From positions 124,001 to 188,000 of the forward strand of contig NZ_ML133698.1 in NCBI RefSeq assembly GCF_003985155.1: a DNA stretch of 64,000 bases. The letters are read 5' to 3'. The notes below the pieces were generated by a model, which was given only the letters and a program-made list of their open reading frames with translations, did no database searches and had not been told where the DNA came from. The stretch is from Rhizobium vallis (GTDB lineage: Bacteria > Pseudomonadota > Alphaproteobacteria > Rhizobiales > Rhizobiaceae). Every line of letters starts with the position of its first letter. The first letter of the stretch is position 1. Shown here one piece after another: positions 1-7,930 of the stretch. A program made the translations under genes and the position numbers.

Positions 1-147
1 ATGTCTCGAACCCATCCATAAACGTCTTGATGCGGGCCACATAGTCGCGGGCGACGGCAGAAGATGCGGATTTCTGGCGGACGAAAGATAGATGCGCGCC
101 AAATCCAACTCCGCCTCATCGGTGAGGCGGATACGATAGCGTTTCAT
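1..147 (-). pseudogene. parE: ParE-family toxin, partial and frameshifted
   Basis: The gene starts at ATG 147-145, overlapping the antitoxin stop by one base (TGATG), the usual parDE coupling. The first 20 codons read MKRYRIRLTDEAELDLARIY, a typical RelE/ParE N-terminus. The annotated frame then turns into Ser/Pro-rich sequence, while shifting frame near positions 85-88 restores a ParE-like reading that begins FVRQKSASSAVARDY. This fits the loss of one base. The gene runs off the left edge, so its C-terminus is unseen. ParE toxins poison DNA gyrase; a frameshift this early should kill activity unless it is a sequencing error. Confidence 0.7.
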
Positions 148-428
148 CAACCTTCTTCCCGATCGATTTCGTCCATGCGCGCTTCAAGACGCTTCCAGAC
201 CTCATCGATGGGCTTGGCCGTCGCAGGATCGGCCTTGTAGGCATCGTAGGTGGCCGCGACTTCCGTTCGCAGCCAATGCTCAACCGCAGTTTCGCGTTCC
301 TGCAAAGCCCGCAGTCCCTCGCGTATGACTTCGCTCTCCGAGGCGTAGTCCCCGCTAGATACTCGCTGCTTTACGCGCTTCGCCATTTCCACCGGCAAGG
401 TGATGCTCATTTGTTGAGTCGAACGCAT
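147..428 (-). CDS. parD: ParD-family ribbon-helix-helix antitoxin
   Basis: A 93-residue protein. Residues about 7-45 form a ribbon-helix-helix DNA-binding unit (MSITLPVEMAKRV, then SEVIREGLRAL), as in CopG/ParD antitoxins; the acidic C-terminal half would bind the toxin. It lies directly upstream of the parE start, sharing one base. ParD antitoxins neutralise ParE and repress their own promoter, and the palindrome at 462-478 is the obvious candidate operator. Such modules help stabilise plasmids. The family call is firm; whether the antitoxin still has a working partner here is doubtful because parE appears frameshifted. Confidence 0.85.
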   Translation of the reverse strand: MRSTQQMSITLPVEMAKRVKQRVSSGDYASESEVIREGLRALQERETAVEHWLRTEVAATYDAYKADPATAKPIDEVWKRLEARMDEIDREEG

Positions 429-461
429 CTCGCACTCCTATCTCCGGAATTCTAACACAAA

Positions 462-500
462 GTAGGATACAATCCTACTCCGGTAGAAGCAATCCTATAC
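462..500. promoter_or_regulatory. Palindromic operator upstream of parD
   Basis: Positions 462-478 read GTAGGATACAATCCTAC, a perfect 7-3-7 inverted repeat. A related imperfect copy (AATCCTATACTCCTAC) follows within 25 bases. The site lies 34 bases upstream of the parD start codon, where ParD-type antitoxins normally bind to repress their operon. Binding is inferred, not shown. Confidence 0.55.
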
Positions 501-605
501 TCCTACGTCTGCCCAACGGCCGCCTTCGCAATTCGCACGCCGGCGAAACTTTTTGCCCTGTCAAAAGTTACTCCAATCCCATGCCATTTCATCCAAGGCT
601 TTCGC

Positions 606-2375
606 TTGACCAAAATGTCGTTTGGCCCTGCATTCACCGAAGAGGGCACTCTGTTCCGCCTCTGGGCTCCCCTGCATGAAAGCGTGTCGCTGAAGATCGA
701 GGGCGCAGATCCGCGCCCGATGCGGGCAGCGGAAGACGGCTGGCATCGGTGTACGGTCACGGACGCCCGTCCCGGCACGCGCTATCGCTTCCTCCTCCCC
801 GATGGTCGCGAGGTTCCCGATCCCGCCTCGCGGCTCCAGCCGCAGGATGTGCACGGGCCGAGCGAAGTGGTCGACCTTTCCTCCTATCACTGGAAGATGG
901 ACGACTGGACGGGCCGGCCCTGGGAAGAGATGGTCATCTACGAGATGCATATCGGCTGCTTCACGCCGGAGGGCACTTTCAAGGCGGCGATCGAGCGGCT
1001 GGACCATCTGCAGTCGTTCGGCGTCACGGCGTTGCAGATCATGCCGCTCAGCGAATTCCCCGGCCGTTACGGCTGGGGCTATGACGGCGTGCTTCCCTAT
1101 GCGCCTGATGCCAGCTACGGGCGGCCGGAAGATTTCATGGCGCTGGTGGACGCGGCGCATGAGCGTGGCATCTGCGTCTTCCTCGACGTGGTCTACAATC
1201 ATTTCGGGCCTGACGGAAACCACATCCCGGCCTATGCGCCGCTGTTTACCGATCATCACAAGACGCCCTGGGGCCACGGCATCAATTACGATGGCGACGG
1301 CTCGGAGATGATCCGCGAATTCATCATCGAGAACGCCATCTACTGGATCACCGAGTTCAGGCTCGACGGTTTCCGCTTCGATGCCGTCCACGCCATCAAG
1401 GACGACAGCAACGAGCATCTTCTCCGCGCACTTGCGCGCCGCATCAGGGCCGCGGCCGGAAACCGGCATGTTCACCTGGTGGTCGAAAACGAGGAGAACG
1501 ACAGCGACCTGCTGCAGCGCGACGAAAATGGCGAGGCGAAACTGTTCACCGCCCAGTGGAACGACGACGTGCATCATGTGCTACATATCGCTGCCACGGG
1601 CGAGACCTTTGGTTACTATGCCGATTACGCCGGCGACGCCGGCAATCTCGGCCGGGCGCTGGCGGAAGGCTTCGTGTTCCAGGGCGAACACATGCCCTAT
1701 CGCGGGGGAAGCCGCGGCAAGCCGAGCGGCCATCTGCCGCCGACCGCTTTCGTCTCCTTCATCCAGAACCACGACCAGATCGGAAACCGCGCACTCGGCG
1801 ATCGTGTCTTGGCGTCAAGTCCGGCCGATGCCGTCAGGGCGGTCACAGCAATCTATCTCCTGGCGCCCGGAATACCGATGCTGTTCATGGGCGAGGAGTG
1901 GGGAGCAGAAGAGCCTTTTCCTTTCTTTTGTGATTTCGACGAGGACCTGAACGAGAAGGTCAGGAAAGGCCGCCGCGAGGAGCTTTCGCGCTTGCCGGGC
2001 TTTGATGCCGAAGACCTTCTCGATCCGACGGCGCCGTCGACCTTCGCCGCCGCCAAGCTCGACTGGTCGAAACTCGACTCCTCGGAGACCCTCGATTTCT
2101 ACAGGACGCTTCTTGATGTCAGGCGCCGGAAAATCATTCCCCTGCTGAAGGGCGCCGGCGCCGGTGACGCCGTTTACCGCTCGGCAGGAAGTGCTGTGGC
2201 CGTAGATTGGACGCTCGCCGGCAGCAGGCGCCTTCATCTGCGCGCCAATCTCGGCAATGAGGCGGCGATGCTTCCCGAGGAGCGGCACGAGGGCGAGACG
2301 ATCTTCCGTCTGGGCAACCTCGACGGCGGCGATCTCGCGCCCTGGACGGTGATCTGGAGCGTCAGTGAGGCGTGA
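606..2375 (+). CDS. treZ: Malto-oligosyltrehalose trehalohydrolase (TreZ)
   Basis: 589 residues, normal for the family. TreZ releases trehalose from malto-oligosyltrehalose in the cytoplasm, the second step of the TreY/TreZ route from maltodextrin or glycogen. The N-terminus (about 1-90) is an immunoglobulin-like CBM48 module (FRLWAPLHESVSLKIEG). The GH13 barrel follows with the motifs DGFRFDAVHAI (nucleophile Asp), VVENEEND (acid/base Glu) and FIQNHDQIGNRALGDR (transition-state Asp). The start is TTG at 606, with an AAGG-type ribosome site; ATG 615 is a close alternative. The stop lies inside the beginning of malQ, so the two are translationally coupled. TreY, the usual partner, is not in the window. 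Confidence 0.93.
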   Translation: MTKMSFGPAFTEEGTLFRLWAPLHESVSLKIEGADPRPMRAAEDGWHRCTVTDARPGTRYRFLLPDGREVPDPASRLQPQDVHGPSEVVDLSSYHWKMDDWTGRPWEEMVIYEMHIGCFTPEGTFKAAIERLDHLQSFGVTALQIMPLSEFPGRYGWGYDGVLPYAPDASYGRPEDFMALVDAAHERGICVFLDVVYNHFGPDGNHIPAYAPLFTDHHKTPWGHGINYDGDGSEMIREFIIENAIYWITEFRLDGFRFDAVHAIKDDSNEHLLRALARRIRAAAGNRHVHLVVENEENDSDLLQRDENGEAKLFTAQWNDDVHHVLHIAATGETFGYYADYAGDAGNLGRALAEGFVFQGEHMPYRGGSRGKPSGHLPPTAFVSFIQNHDQIGNRALGDRVLASSPADAVRAVTAIYLLAPGIPMLFMGEEWGAEEPFPFFCDFDEDLNEKVRKGRREELSRLPGFDAEDLLDPTAPSTFAAAKLDWSKLDSSETLDFYRTLLDVRRRKIIPLLKGAGAGDAVYRSAGSAVAVDWTLAGSRRLHLRANLGNEAAMLPEERHEGETIFRLGNLDGGDLAPWTVIWSVSEA

Positions 2376-2379
2376 GCGC

Positions 2380-4263
2380 ATGCGGCAAGACGATCGCAGG
2401 ATGAAATCCGCTGACCTCGACGAGCTTGCTCGCCGGCATGGCATCAGCCCGACCAGGCCGAGCCCGGACAATCGGGAGGTGGCAATCTCCAACGCGGCCA
2501 AACGCAAGATCCTGTCGGCATTGAAAGTCGAATTGCCGGCAGCCGCTGATCCGGAGGCGGGTGCGTCGCTGCCGGAGCGGGAGCCGGCGGATCAGAAAAT
2601 CCCGACCTCGTTTCTGCCGGATTTCCTTACCCGCACCCGGATATGGGGCATCAGCCTGCAGCTTTACGAGCTGCGTTCACCGCGCAACTGGGGTATCGGC
2701 GATTACCAGGATTTGGCCGATATGGCTGAACTCGCCGGGTCGCTCGGCGCCGATTTCATCGGCCTCACCCCGCTTCACGCGCCGTTTCTCGCAGATCCCG
2801 ACCGCTGCAGTCCCTACGAGCCATCGAACCGCCAGCATCTCAACCCGCTTTATATCGCCGTCGACCGGGTGCCGGGTTTTGTCGGAAGCCCCGAACTCGA
2901 ACGGCAATTGCAGCGCCTTCGCCGAACCGATCTCGTCGACTACGTCGGGGTCGCCCGAACCAAGCTCGCAGCGCTGCGTGGTCTCTGGCCGGCCTGGCGG
3001 CAGCGGGGACCGGCCGACGCGAACTACCATCCCGCTGATTTCGACGCCTTCATCGCAGAGCGGGGCGACAGCCTCAGGCTGCACGCGCTTTTCGAATGCC
3101 TGTCGTTTTCCATGGTGGAAGACGGGAGGGGTGCGGGCTGGCGGGGATGGCCGGCCGATTTCCGGCGCTGCGACAGTCCAGCCGTCAGGGAATTCGAGCG
3201 CGACCACGCGGATGATGTCCGTTTCCATATGTGGCTGCAATGGCTCGCTCATCGGCAGTTGCTGCAGGCGGCGGAGCGGGCGCGTAAGGCCGGCCTGCGG
3301 CTCGGGCTCTATCTCGATCTTGCCGTCGGCGAAGCTGTCGACGGCTCGGCGACGTGGAGCGAACCCGACGTCTATGTCTCCAAAGCCACGATCGGCAGCC
3401 CTCCCGATCCCTTCGCCGTGGACGGGCAGGATTGGCATCTCGCGGGATATCTGCCGTCCACGATCGCCGCGGGAAACATGTCGCCCTACCGGCGCATGGT
3501 GAGCGCGGCCATGCGATATTCGGGCGCGATCCGCATCGACCACGCTCCGGCGGTTCGTCGCCTCTTCCTGGTGCCGACAGGCAGCCGGCCGGATGGCGGC
3601 GGCTATGTCCGCTATCCCCAGCATCGGCTCCTGCAGATCCTCGCAGACGCTTCCGCCGAACATCGATGCCTCGTCATCGGCGAGGCGCTCGGCATGATCC
3701 CTGAAGACCTGCCCGATGATCTCGACGCGGCGCAGATCCTTTCCTATCGCATCCTTTCCTACGAGCAGGACGAGAAGGGTTTCAAGCCGGCGGATGCCTA
3801 TCCCGTCCTCGCCTTGGCCTGCATCTCGACGCATGACCACCAGACACTGGCCGGCTGGTGGCGCGGCGCCGATATCAAGGCCAGATGCGACCATGCCATC
3901 GTGCCGCCGGATCTCACTGGGGAACATCTAAGACACCGCAAGCGCGAACGCCGAAATCTCAAGGCGGCGCTCGAGGCCGCCGGTCTCGATCTGCCGGCCG
4001 GGCTTACCGCGAGGGCAAGCCGGGAAGCTCTAAGAGAACTGACCGTCAGCGCCTACCGCTTCATTGCCAGGACCCCGTCGCTTCTCGCCGTAGTTCGCCT
4101 TGCCGATCTCACCGAAGAGAAAAAGCCGACCAATATTCCGGGTACCAGCGACACTTATCCGAACTGGAAGCCGAAGCTCTCGGTTGCGCTGGGCGATCTC
4201 ACGGCGAGCCCGCTGGTTGCGCGCGTGACGGCAGCGATGCGGGAGGAAAGACCGCGGCGGTGA
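2380..4263 (+). CDS. malQ: 4-alpha-glucanotransferase (MalQ)
   Basis: About 627 residues. MalQ (GH77) moves glucan segments between maltodextrins, lengthening short chains. Family motifs are in order: LRSPRNWGIGDYQDL, AIRIDHAPAVRRLFLVP (nucleophile region), IGEALGMIPEDL (catalytic Glu region) and CISTHDHQTLAGWW. GTG 2365, ATG 2380 and ATG 2401 are possible starts; 2380 was chosen because GTGAGG lies about ten bases upstream. Only a few bases separate it from the treZ stop. In this setting MalQ could remodel maltodextrins so that TreY/TreZ can act on them. No treY or glgX follows. Confidence 0.92.
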   Translation: MRQDDRRMKSADLDELARRHGISPTRPSPDNREVAISNAAKRKILSALKVELPAAADPEAGASLPEREPADQKIPTSFLPDFLTRTRIWGISLQLYELRSPRNWGIGDYQDLADMAELAGSLGADFIGLTPLHAPFLADPDRCSPYEPSNRQHLNPLYIAVDRVPGFVGSPELERQLQRLRRTDLVDYVGVARTKLAALRGLWPAWRQRGPADANYHPADFDAFIAERGDSLRLHALFECLSFSMVEDGRGAGWRGWPADFRRCDSPAVREFERDHADDVRFHMWLQWLAHRQLLQAAERARKAGLRLGLYLDLAVGEAVDGSATWSEPDVYVSKATIGSPPDPFAVDGQDWHLAGYLPSTIAAGNMSPYRRMVSAAMRYSGAIRIDHAPAVRRLFLVPTGSRPDGGGYVRYPQHRLLQILADASAEHRCLVIGEALGMIPEDLPDDLDAAQILSYRILSYEQDEKGFKPADAYPVLALACISTHDHQTLAGWWRGADIKARCDHAIVPPDLTGEHLRHRKRERRNLKAALEAAGLDLPAGLTARASREALRELTVSAYRFIARTPSLLAVVRLADLTEEKKPTNIPGTSDTYPNWKPKLSVALGDLTASPLVARVTAAMREERPRR

Positions 4264-4360
4264 TCGAGGTCGGGTGGGCCGATCGCACGATTTGCCGCTC
4301 GGGCGGAACCTCCTTGGGCTTCAACAGTTTGACTCGCGGAATCGAGGAGAAATCATCCTC

Positions 4361-4423
4361 ATGACGAGGTGCTGGAAGCCTGCCCGCCTCGCCATGACGA
4401 TTGTGATGGAAAACAGATCATGA
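4361..4423 (+). CDS. Possible 20-residue leader peptide
   Basis: ATG 4361 opens a 20-codon frame whose TGA overlaps the ATG of the next gene (ATGA at 4420-4423). A GAGGAG ribosome site lies 11 bases upstream, better than any site directly before the downstream ATG, so the short frame may exist to load ribosomes for the membrane peptide. The peptide (MTRCWKPARLAMTIVMENRS) resembles nothing known to me. This is inferred from layout only. Confidence 0.3.
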   Translation: MTRCWKPARLAMTIVMENRS

Positions 4424-4581
4424 CGACCGCATTCATCCTTGTTGCATTGGTTCTCATCATCACCCTTGCCGGCCCGACATTGCTGTTCATCTGTGTTGGC
4501 TATGCCGACTATGTGCTGGAACGGCGCAGGCACCTGCTGGCTGTGAAACACGCGGTTAAGCGTCGCAGCGACGAGTTTTGA
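4420..4581 (+). CDS. Small single-span membrane protein
   Basis: 53 residues starting at ATG 4420 (MTTAFILVALVLIITLAG). Residues about 4-28 form one hydrophobic membrane segment, followed by a basic cytoplasmic tail (LERRRHLLAVKHAVKRR). A longer reading from GTG 4369 is possible but would put a polar extension before the membrane segment. It is unlinked to treZ-malQ, separated by about 150 bases. Function unknown; small proteins of this shape often modulate larger membrane complexes, but nothing here says which. Confidence 0.5.
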   Translation: MTTAFILVALVLIITLAGPTLLFICVGYADYVLERRRHLLAVKHAVKRRSDEF

Positions 4582-4637
4582 GATGCCTGCGGCGACGGCG
4601 CGTGATGCGTGCTTTCCGGCTCGCTGCCGCGGCGTCG

Positions 4638-4898
4638 TCAGGCCAGGACGCCGGCCGCGATCGCGGCCTTGATGAAACGCTGGCGGGCCAGTTCGGCGCT
4701 GCCGCGCCTGCGAAGCGCATCGACACAGCGCCGCTTCGCTTCGAAATAACCGCCGCCCCGCATGCTGGACCAGCGGTGGTTCAGCGCTTCGAGGGCCGCA
4801 TCCGGGCCTCCTATGCACTGTTCCTCGCTCTCGCCGGTGCGAATGAAGACGGGATATCGCCACACCAGCTTGAAATCGACCTCGATGACGTTAGCCAT
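4638..4898 (-). CDS. DUF982 family protein
   Basis: 86 residues matching the rhizobial DUF982 pattern: a short beta-strand start (VDFKLVWRYPVFIRTG), a middle with ALEALNHRW, then a basic helix-rich end with a cysteine (AKRRCVDALRRRGS) and FIKAAIAAG. The family is small, common in many copies in Rhizobiales and of unknown function. It stands alone between two genes on the other strand. No strong ribosome site precedes ATG 4898. Confidence 0.75.
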   Translation of the reverse strand: MANVIEVDFKLVWRYPVFIRTGESEEQCIGGPDAALEALNHRWSSMRGGGYFEAKRRCVDALRRRGSAELARQRFIKAAIAAGVLA

Positions 4899-5120
4899 GA
4901 CATGATCTCATGCGGTCGTCCGGGGTCGCAGATCTTGCGGTACTGCGCCGGGCATTGGATCGATTTTTCGGGGGCATGTGTGATCTCCTTTGCCGGCCGA
5001 ACTCCGCCGTGGCACGGTTGTTCCGGTTTAAGGCCATAGTCGCGGATTTCAGGAACACTGTCCGCCGCCGCTTGTTATATTTGGAGCGAGCGGCCGAGGC
5101 CGAAGCAGCTGGAGGATTCG

Positions 5121-5411
5121 ATGAAGCGGAGCATAGGATTGGGGCTGGTTCTGGCCGTTGCGCTGACGGGTTGCACGACCGCCTCAGGCAGCTATTCGTC
5201 GGCGGGGCTCGCCCCCATTCCCGGCAGCATCACCTATAACGGTCAGCCGCGCACGAAATTGACGAAATCGCCAGTGGGTTCTTCCTTCCCGCACAGCTTT
5301 ACCGATCAATGGGGGCGGCAGGTCGAAGAGATCTATATCATTCAGCCGGACCGGAGCTTGCTGATCGCCGAGCGCCATTATCGGCCAGTCTTCTCGCTCG
5401 ACGACGACTGA
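5121..5411 (+). CDS. Small lipoprotein
   Basis: 96 residues with a textbook lipoprotein signal: basic MKRS, hydrophobic GLGLVLAVAL and lipobox LTGC, with Cys about residue 18. Lipidation and membrane anchoring are expected. The mature part contains ITYNGQPRTKLTKSPVG and FTDQWGRQVEEIYIIQPDRSL, a conserved-looking small domain I cannot name. A GGAGG ribosome site lies seven bases before ATG 5121. No operon partner is evident. Confidence 0.75.
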   Translation: MKRSIGLGLVLAVALTGCTTASGSYSSAGLAPIPGSITYNGQPRTKLTKSPVGSSFPHSFTDQWGRQVEEIYIIQPDRSLLIAERHYRPVFSLDDD

Positions 5412-5503
5412 GGCGAGCTATCCTTCGTCGGATCTAACAAGATTTCAGGATTGCCAGCTTGTCGATTATGACCGACGTTGGTTCCCTTAGGTGAGGGGAA
5501 ATC

Positions 5504-5752
5504 ATGCTCGACGTCCTCATACGAAGCACACTCGATATCGTCGGCCGCACGGAGCGCCTGATCGAAACGACGAAGCGCCTGCTCCATGGCGGAGACTTCG
5601 ACGAGATCGAAATCTACGAACTCGATTGCGAGATCGAACGGCTGAGGAACGTGCTCTTCGCCGCCGACGAAGCCATCCGATCGCTCGCATGCAAGGCTGA
5701 ACGCTTGCCGCAGACGGCTGGAGAACACGGACTGCACACGACATTGCATTGA
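5504..5752 (+). CDS. Small acidic helical protein, unknown
   Basis: 82 residues, start ATG 5504 with GAGGGGAAATC just upstream. The sequence is rich in charged heptad-like stretches (ETTKRLLHGGDFDEIEIYELDCEIERL), which suggests a helical hairpin or coiled coil. No membrane segment or known motif. It is flanked by other single small genes on the same strand, with gaps too large for obvious coupling. Confidence 0.55.
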   Translation: MLDVLIRSTLDIVGRTERLIETTKRLLHGGDFDEIEIYELDCEIERLRNVLFAADEAIRSLACKAERLPQTAGEHGLHTTLH

Positions 5753-6015
5753 GCACAGGGAGCTTGAAAGCCACATTTCACGAAGCCCGCACTGCTGCGT
5801 TCCCATGCGCTGAATGCATGTCACGCTGATGTCACGCGACCGTAGCAACGATGTGTGCTTGATAGGCGTGGGCTAGACGGCTTTTGATTGGATTGCCGAA
5901 ATTCGCAGTTTCGTTATTTGATCGATTTTTAAGCATGTTGGGGACGCCGATGAAGGACGTGGGGCCGGACCAGGCCTGTCCTTTTCGCTCGTCATTGTTT
6001 CGTTGGGGCATCGCG

Positions 6016-6246
6016 ATGAGCATGAAAAAGCTGAAGCAGGAATCTCAGGCCGAGGAGTTCATCTTTCCTGTTCACACCAGGACGATCGCAGAGATTCGCT
6101 ACGATATTCACAGCCAGATGATGACGGTGGTCTATCACGACGGCCGCTCGCGCACGACATCAGGCATACAAGGCCCTGCCATGCTGAGGATTCTCGCCCA
6201 GCAGCCGCTGGAGCGCTCTCAGTTTCTGCTGCAGACCGTCATCTGA
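6016..6246 (+). CDS. Small protein with weak KTSC-like pattern
   Basis: 76 residues from ATG 6016 (MSMKKLKQESQ), preceded by TGGGG; the frame is open upstream to 5884, so a longer form cannot be excluded. The core (IRYDIHSQMMTVVYHDGRSR) has the alternating strand pattern seen in KTSC domains, but the match is loose. The 263 bases before it hold no gene that I can support. Function unknown. Confidence 0.5.
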   Translation: MSMKKLKQESQAEEFIFPVHTRTIAEIRYDIHSQMMTVVYHDGRSRTTSGIQGPAMLRILAQQPLERSQFLLQTVI

Positions 6247-6350
6247 CGCCGGAGGCAGGCCGCATATCTGTCAAAATAAGCGGGAGTGGTGCATCCATTT
6301 CCGGCGAGCCGCGTTCATCCCCGATGGCCACATCCTTGGAGGGAACGCCG

Positions 6351-6614
6351 ATGACCTTTCCACCGCCCAAATCCGAAGCGCCCGTGCAACGCTTCGAACA
6401 GGCGACCGCTGCTGCGCGCGATGCCCTTGAAAAGCTGGTTGCAGCCGCCAACGAAGCCGGATGGGGAACCGAGGAGATATCGGTGGCACTCCTCAAGGCC
6501 GCGCAATTTCTGAACGATGCCAACAAGAAAGATCCCGACCCGGCCGACGATCCTGTCATTAGCGACGCGCCCGGCAAACGGGAGCAGATCGGCCACGGCG
6601 AGCTTTTCGACTAG
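6351..6614 (+). CDS. Small hypothetical protein
   Basis: 88 residues starting at ATG 6351, with GGAGGG eight bases upstream. Predicted mostly helical (FEQATAAARDALEKLVAAANEAG), with a polar, acidic and proline-containing tail. The next gene upstream ends about 100 bases earlier. Proteins of this build are common in Rhizobium, but I know no function. Confidence 0.55.
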   Translation: MTFPPPKSEAPVQRFEQATAAARDALEKLVAAANEAGWGTEEISVALLKAAQFLNDANKKDPDPADDPVISDAPGKREQIGHGELFD

Positions 6615-6620
6615 AGCCTG

Positions 6621-6714
6621 TCGCGCAAAAGTGTGCGCGGTTTTGCGATAACGACATGCGCAAAATAAGGACCTAAGCGCGGCAAGCGCATCTGAAAGAT
6701 TGCGACGCGCTTAG
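6621..6714. repeat. Intergenic palindromic repeat element
   Basis: Two nested inverted repeats lie back to back after the 6614 stop: CGCAAAA (6624-6630) with TTTTGCG (6641-6647), and CTAAGCGCG (6673-6681) with CGCGCTTAG (6706-6714), both perfect. From memory, sequence of this kind (GTCGCGCAAAAGTGTG...) recurs between genes in Rhizobium genomes. It also lies between two convergent genes, so it may serve as a two-way terminator. A related hairpin is at 21978-22012. Confidence 0.6.
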
Positions 6715-6720
6715 AAGGAA

Positions 6721-7791
6721 TCATCCGCCGGGCGCCGCGACGGAGCCGCGCACAACGAGGCTCGTGCCGACGCGCAGGCGTTCGGCAGCAAGCGGTGTTC
6801 GTTCGATGCGGGCGACAAGCCGTTCGCCAGCGAGTTTGCCCATGTCGTAGACGTGCTGGTCGATGACGGTGATCGGGGGAACGGTGACGCTGGTCCAGTC
6901 GGCGTCGAGAAAGGAAATCATCGAGACGTCTCTCGGTATCGACAGCCCGAGCGATTGCAGCGACCTGAAGATCCTCAGCCCGACGAGGCTGTCGGATGCC
7001 AGCAGAGCCGTCGGTGGCGATGCTTCCGAGAGCAAGCGTCTGACGACGGAGTCCGTCTGCTGCTGGTCGGTGGCTCCGAATCGCACAGAGTGAAGGGGGT
7101 GCGGCAAGCCCGCCTCTTTCAGGACGCTGACGAAGCCTTCGACGCGTTCGCGCACGGCGGAATTCGAAATCCGGCCGGTATCGATCAGCCCGCCACCCTC
7201 GTCGTCCATGGCGGAGACGTAGGCCAGGTGGCGATGCCCCTGGTCCACCATGTAACGGGTCGCCGTAATGGCAGCATCCCGGTCATCGCCGGTCACGGCA
7301 TCGACGCCGAGCTCCGGAATGCTTCGGTCGAAGAGGACGAGGGGCACGCCGGCGCGGCGGACATCCTGCAGATGCCCCATGCCGTCGCAGCGGGCCGGCG
7401 TTACGATCAGCCCGTCGACACGCTTGCCGATCAAGAGATCGACGGCCGATTTCTCCGCGTCGAGCTTTTCGCCGGAATTGGCGATGATGACGTTGTAGCC
7501 GGCAAGACGCGCCGCATCGCTGATGCCGCGCACCGCCAGGCTGAAGAAGGCATTCTCGATATCACCGACCACGACCCCGATAATGCCGGAACGGCCGGTG
7601 CTCATGCTGCGGGCAAGTTCGTTCGGCCGGTATTCGAGCGCGGCCGCGGCCGCCATGACCCGGTCCTTGATCTCATCGCTGACCACGCCGTAGCCGCCGA
7701 GAACGCGGGCAGCCGTCGCCTTCGAGACCTTTGCCGCCTTCGCGACGTCGGCGACTGTGACTGAACGTTTCGAAGCAGCGGAATCTTCCAT
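6721..7791 (-). CDS. LacI-family transcriptional regulator
   Basis: 356 residues from ATG 7791 (a TTG six bases earlier is possible). The N-terminus has the LacI helix-turn-helix and hinge (VTVADVAKAAKVSKATAARV, then YRPNELARSMSTGRSG), followed by a periplasmic-binding-protein-like sensor domain (GIIGVVVGDIENAFFS ... LIGKRVDGLIVTP ... SFLDADWTSVTVPPITVIDQ). It is divergent from an amino-acid-type transporter operon, and two 12-bp palindromes lie in the gap, so it probably represses that operon and binds a related ligand. LacI control of an amino-acid-type importer is less common than control of sugar importers. Confidence 0.9.
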   Translation of the reverse strand: MEDSAASKRSVTVADVAKAAKVSKATAARVLGGYGVVSDEIKDRVMAAAAALEYRPNELARSMSTGRSGIIGVVVGDIENAFFSLAVRGISDAARLAGYNVIIANSGEKLDAEKSAVDLLIGKRVDGLIVTPARCDGMGHLQDVRRAGVPLVLFDRSIPELGVDAVTGDDRDAAITATRYMVDQGHRHLAYVSAMDDEGGGLIDTGRISNSAVRERVEGFVSVLKEAGLPHPLHSVRFGATDQQQTDSVVRRLLSEASPPTALLASDSLVGLRIFRSLQSLGLSIPRDVSMISFLDADWTSVTVPPITVIDQHVYDMGKLAGERLVARIERTPLAAERLRVGTSLVVRGSVAAPGG

Positions 7792-7812
7792 GAGCAAGCA
7801 CTACAAGAGTTA

Positions 7813-7841
7813 TTGACGGGCGGTCAATTGACGAGTATCAA
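7813..7841 (+). promoter_or_regulatory. Candidate promoter for the transporter operon
   Basis: TTGACG (7813-7818) and TATCAA (7836-7841) are separated by 17 bases and sit just upstream of the twin palindromes, so a bound repressor would cover the start of transcription. A second TTGACG at 7828-7833 lacks a good partner. Based on spacing and similarity to consensus only. Confidence 0.4.
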
Positions 7842-7850
7842 ATATGTCGT

Positions 7851-7883
7851 GAGACCGGTCTCTTTATATATGAGACCGGTTTC
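7851..7883. promoter_or_regulatory. Twin LacI-type operators
   Basis: GAGACCGGTCTC (7851-7862, perfect palindrome) and GAGACCGGTTTC (7872-7883, one mismatch) start 21 bases apart, two helical turns, on the same DNA face. The central CG step within a short palindrome is typical of LacI-family operators. They lie between the lacI-type gene and the transporter operon. Confidence 0.7.
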
Positions 7884-7930
7884 TTGTCCAGAAATCTTCG
7901 TCGCGTTGCGACAGGAGAGGAGGGCAGACA

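Noticed and set aside
3858..4364. Frame overlapping the malQ end as a possible treY remnant
   Set aside because: Basic, low-complexity translation in another frame of malQ; no TreY motifs.
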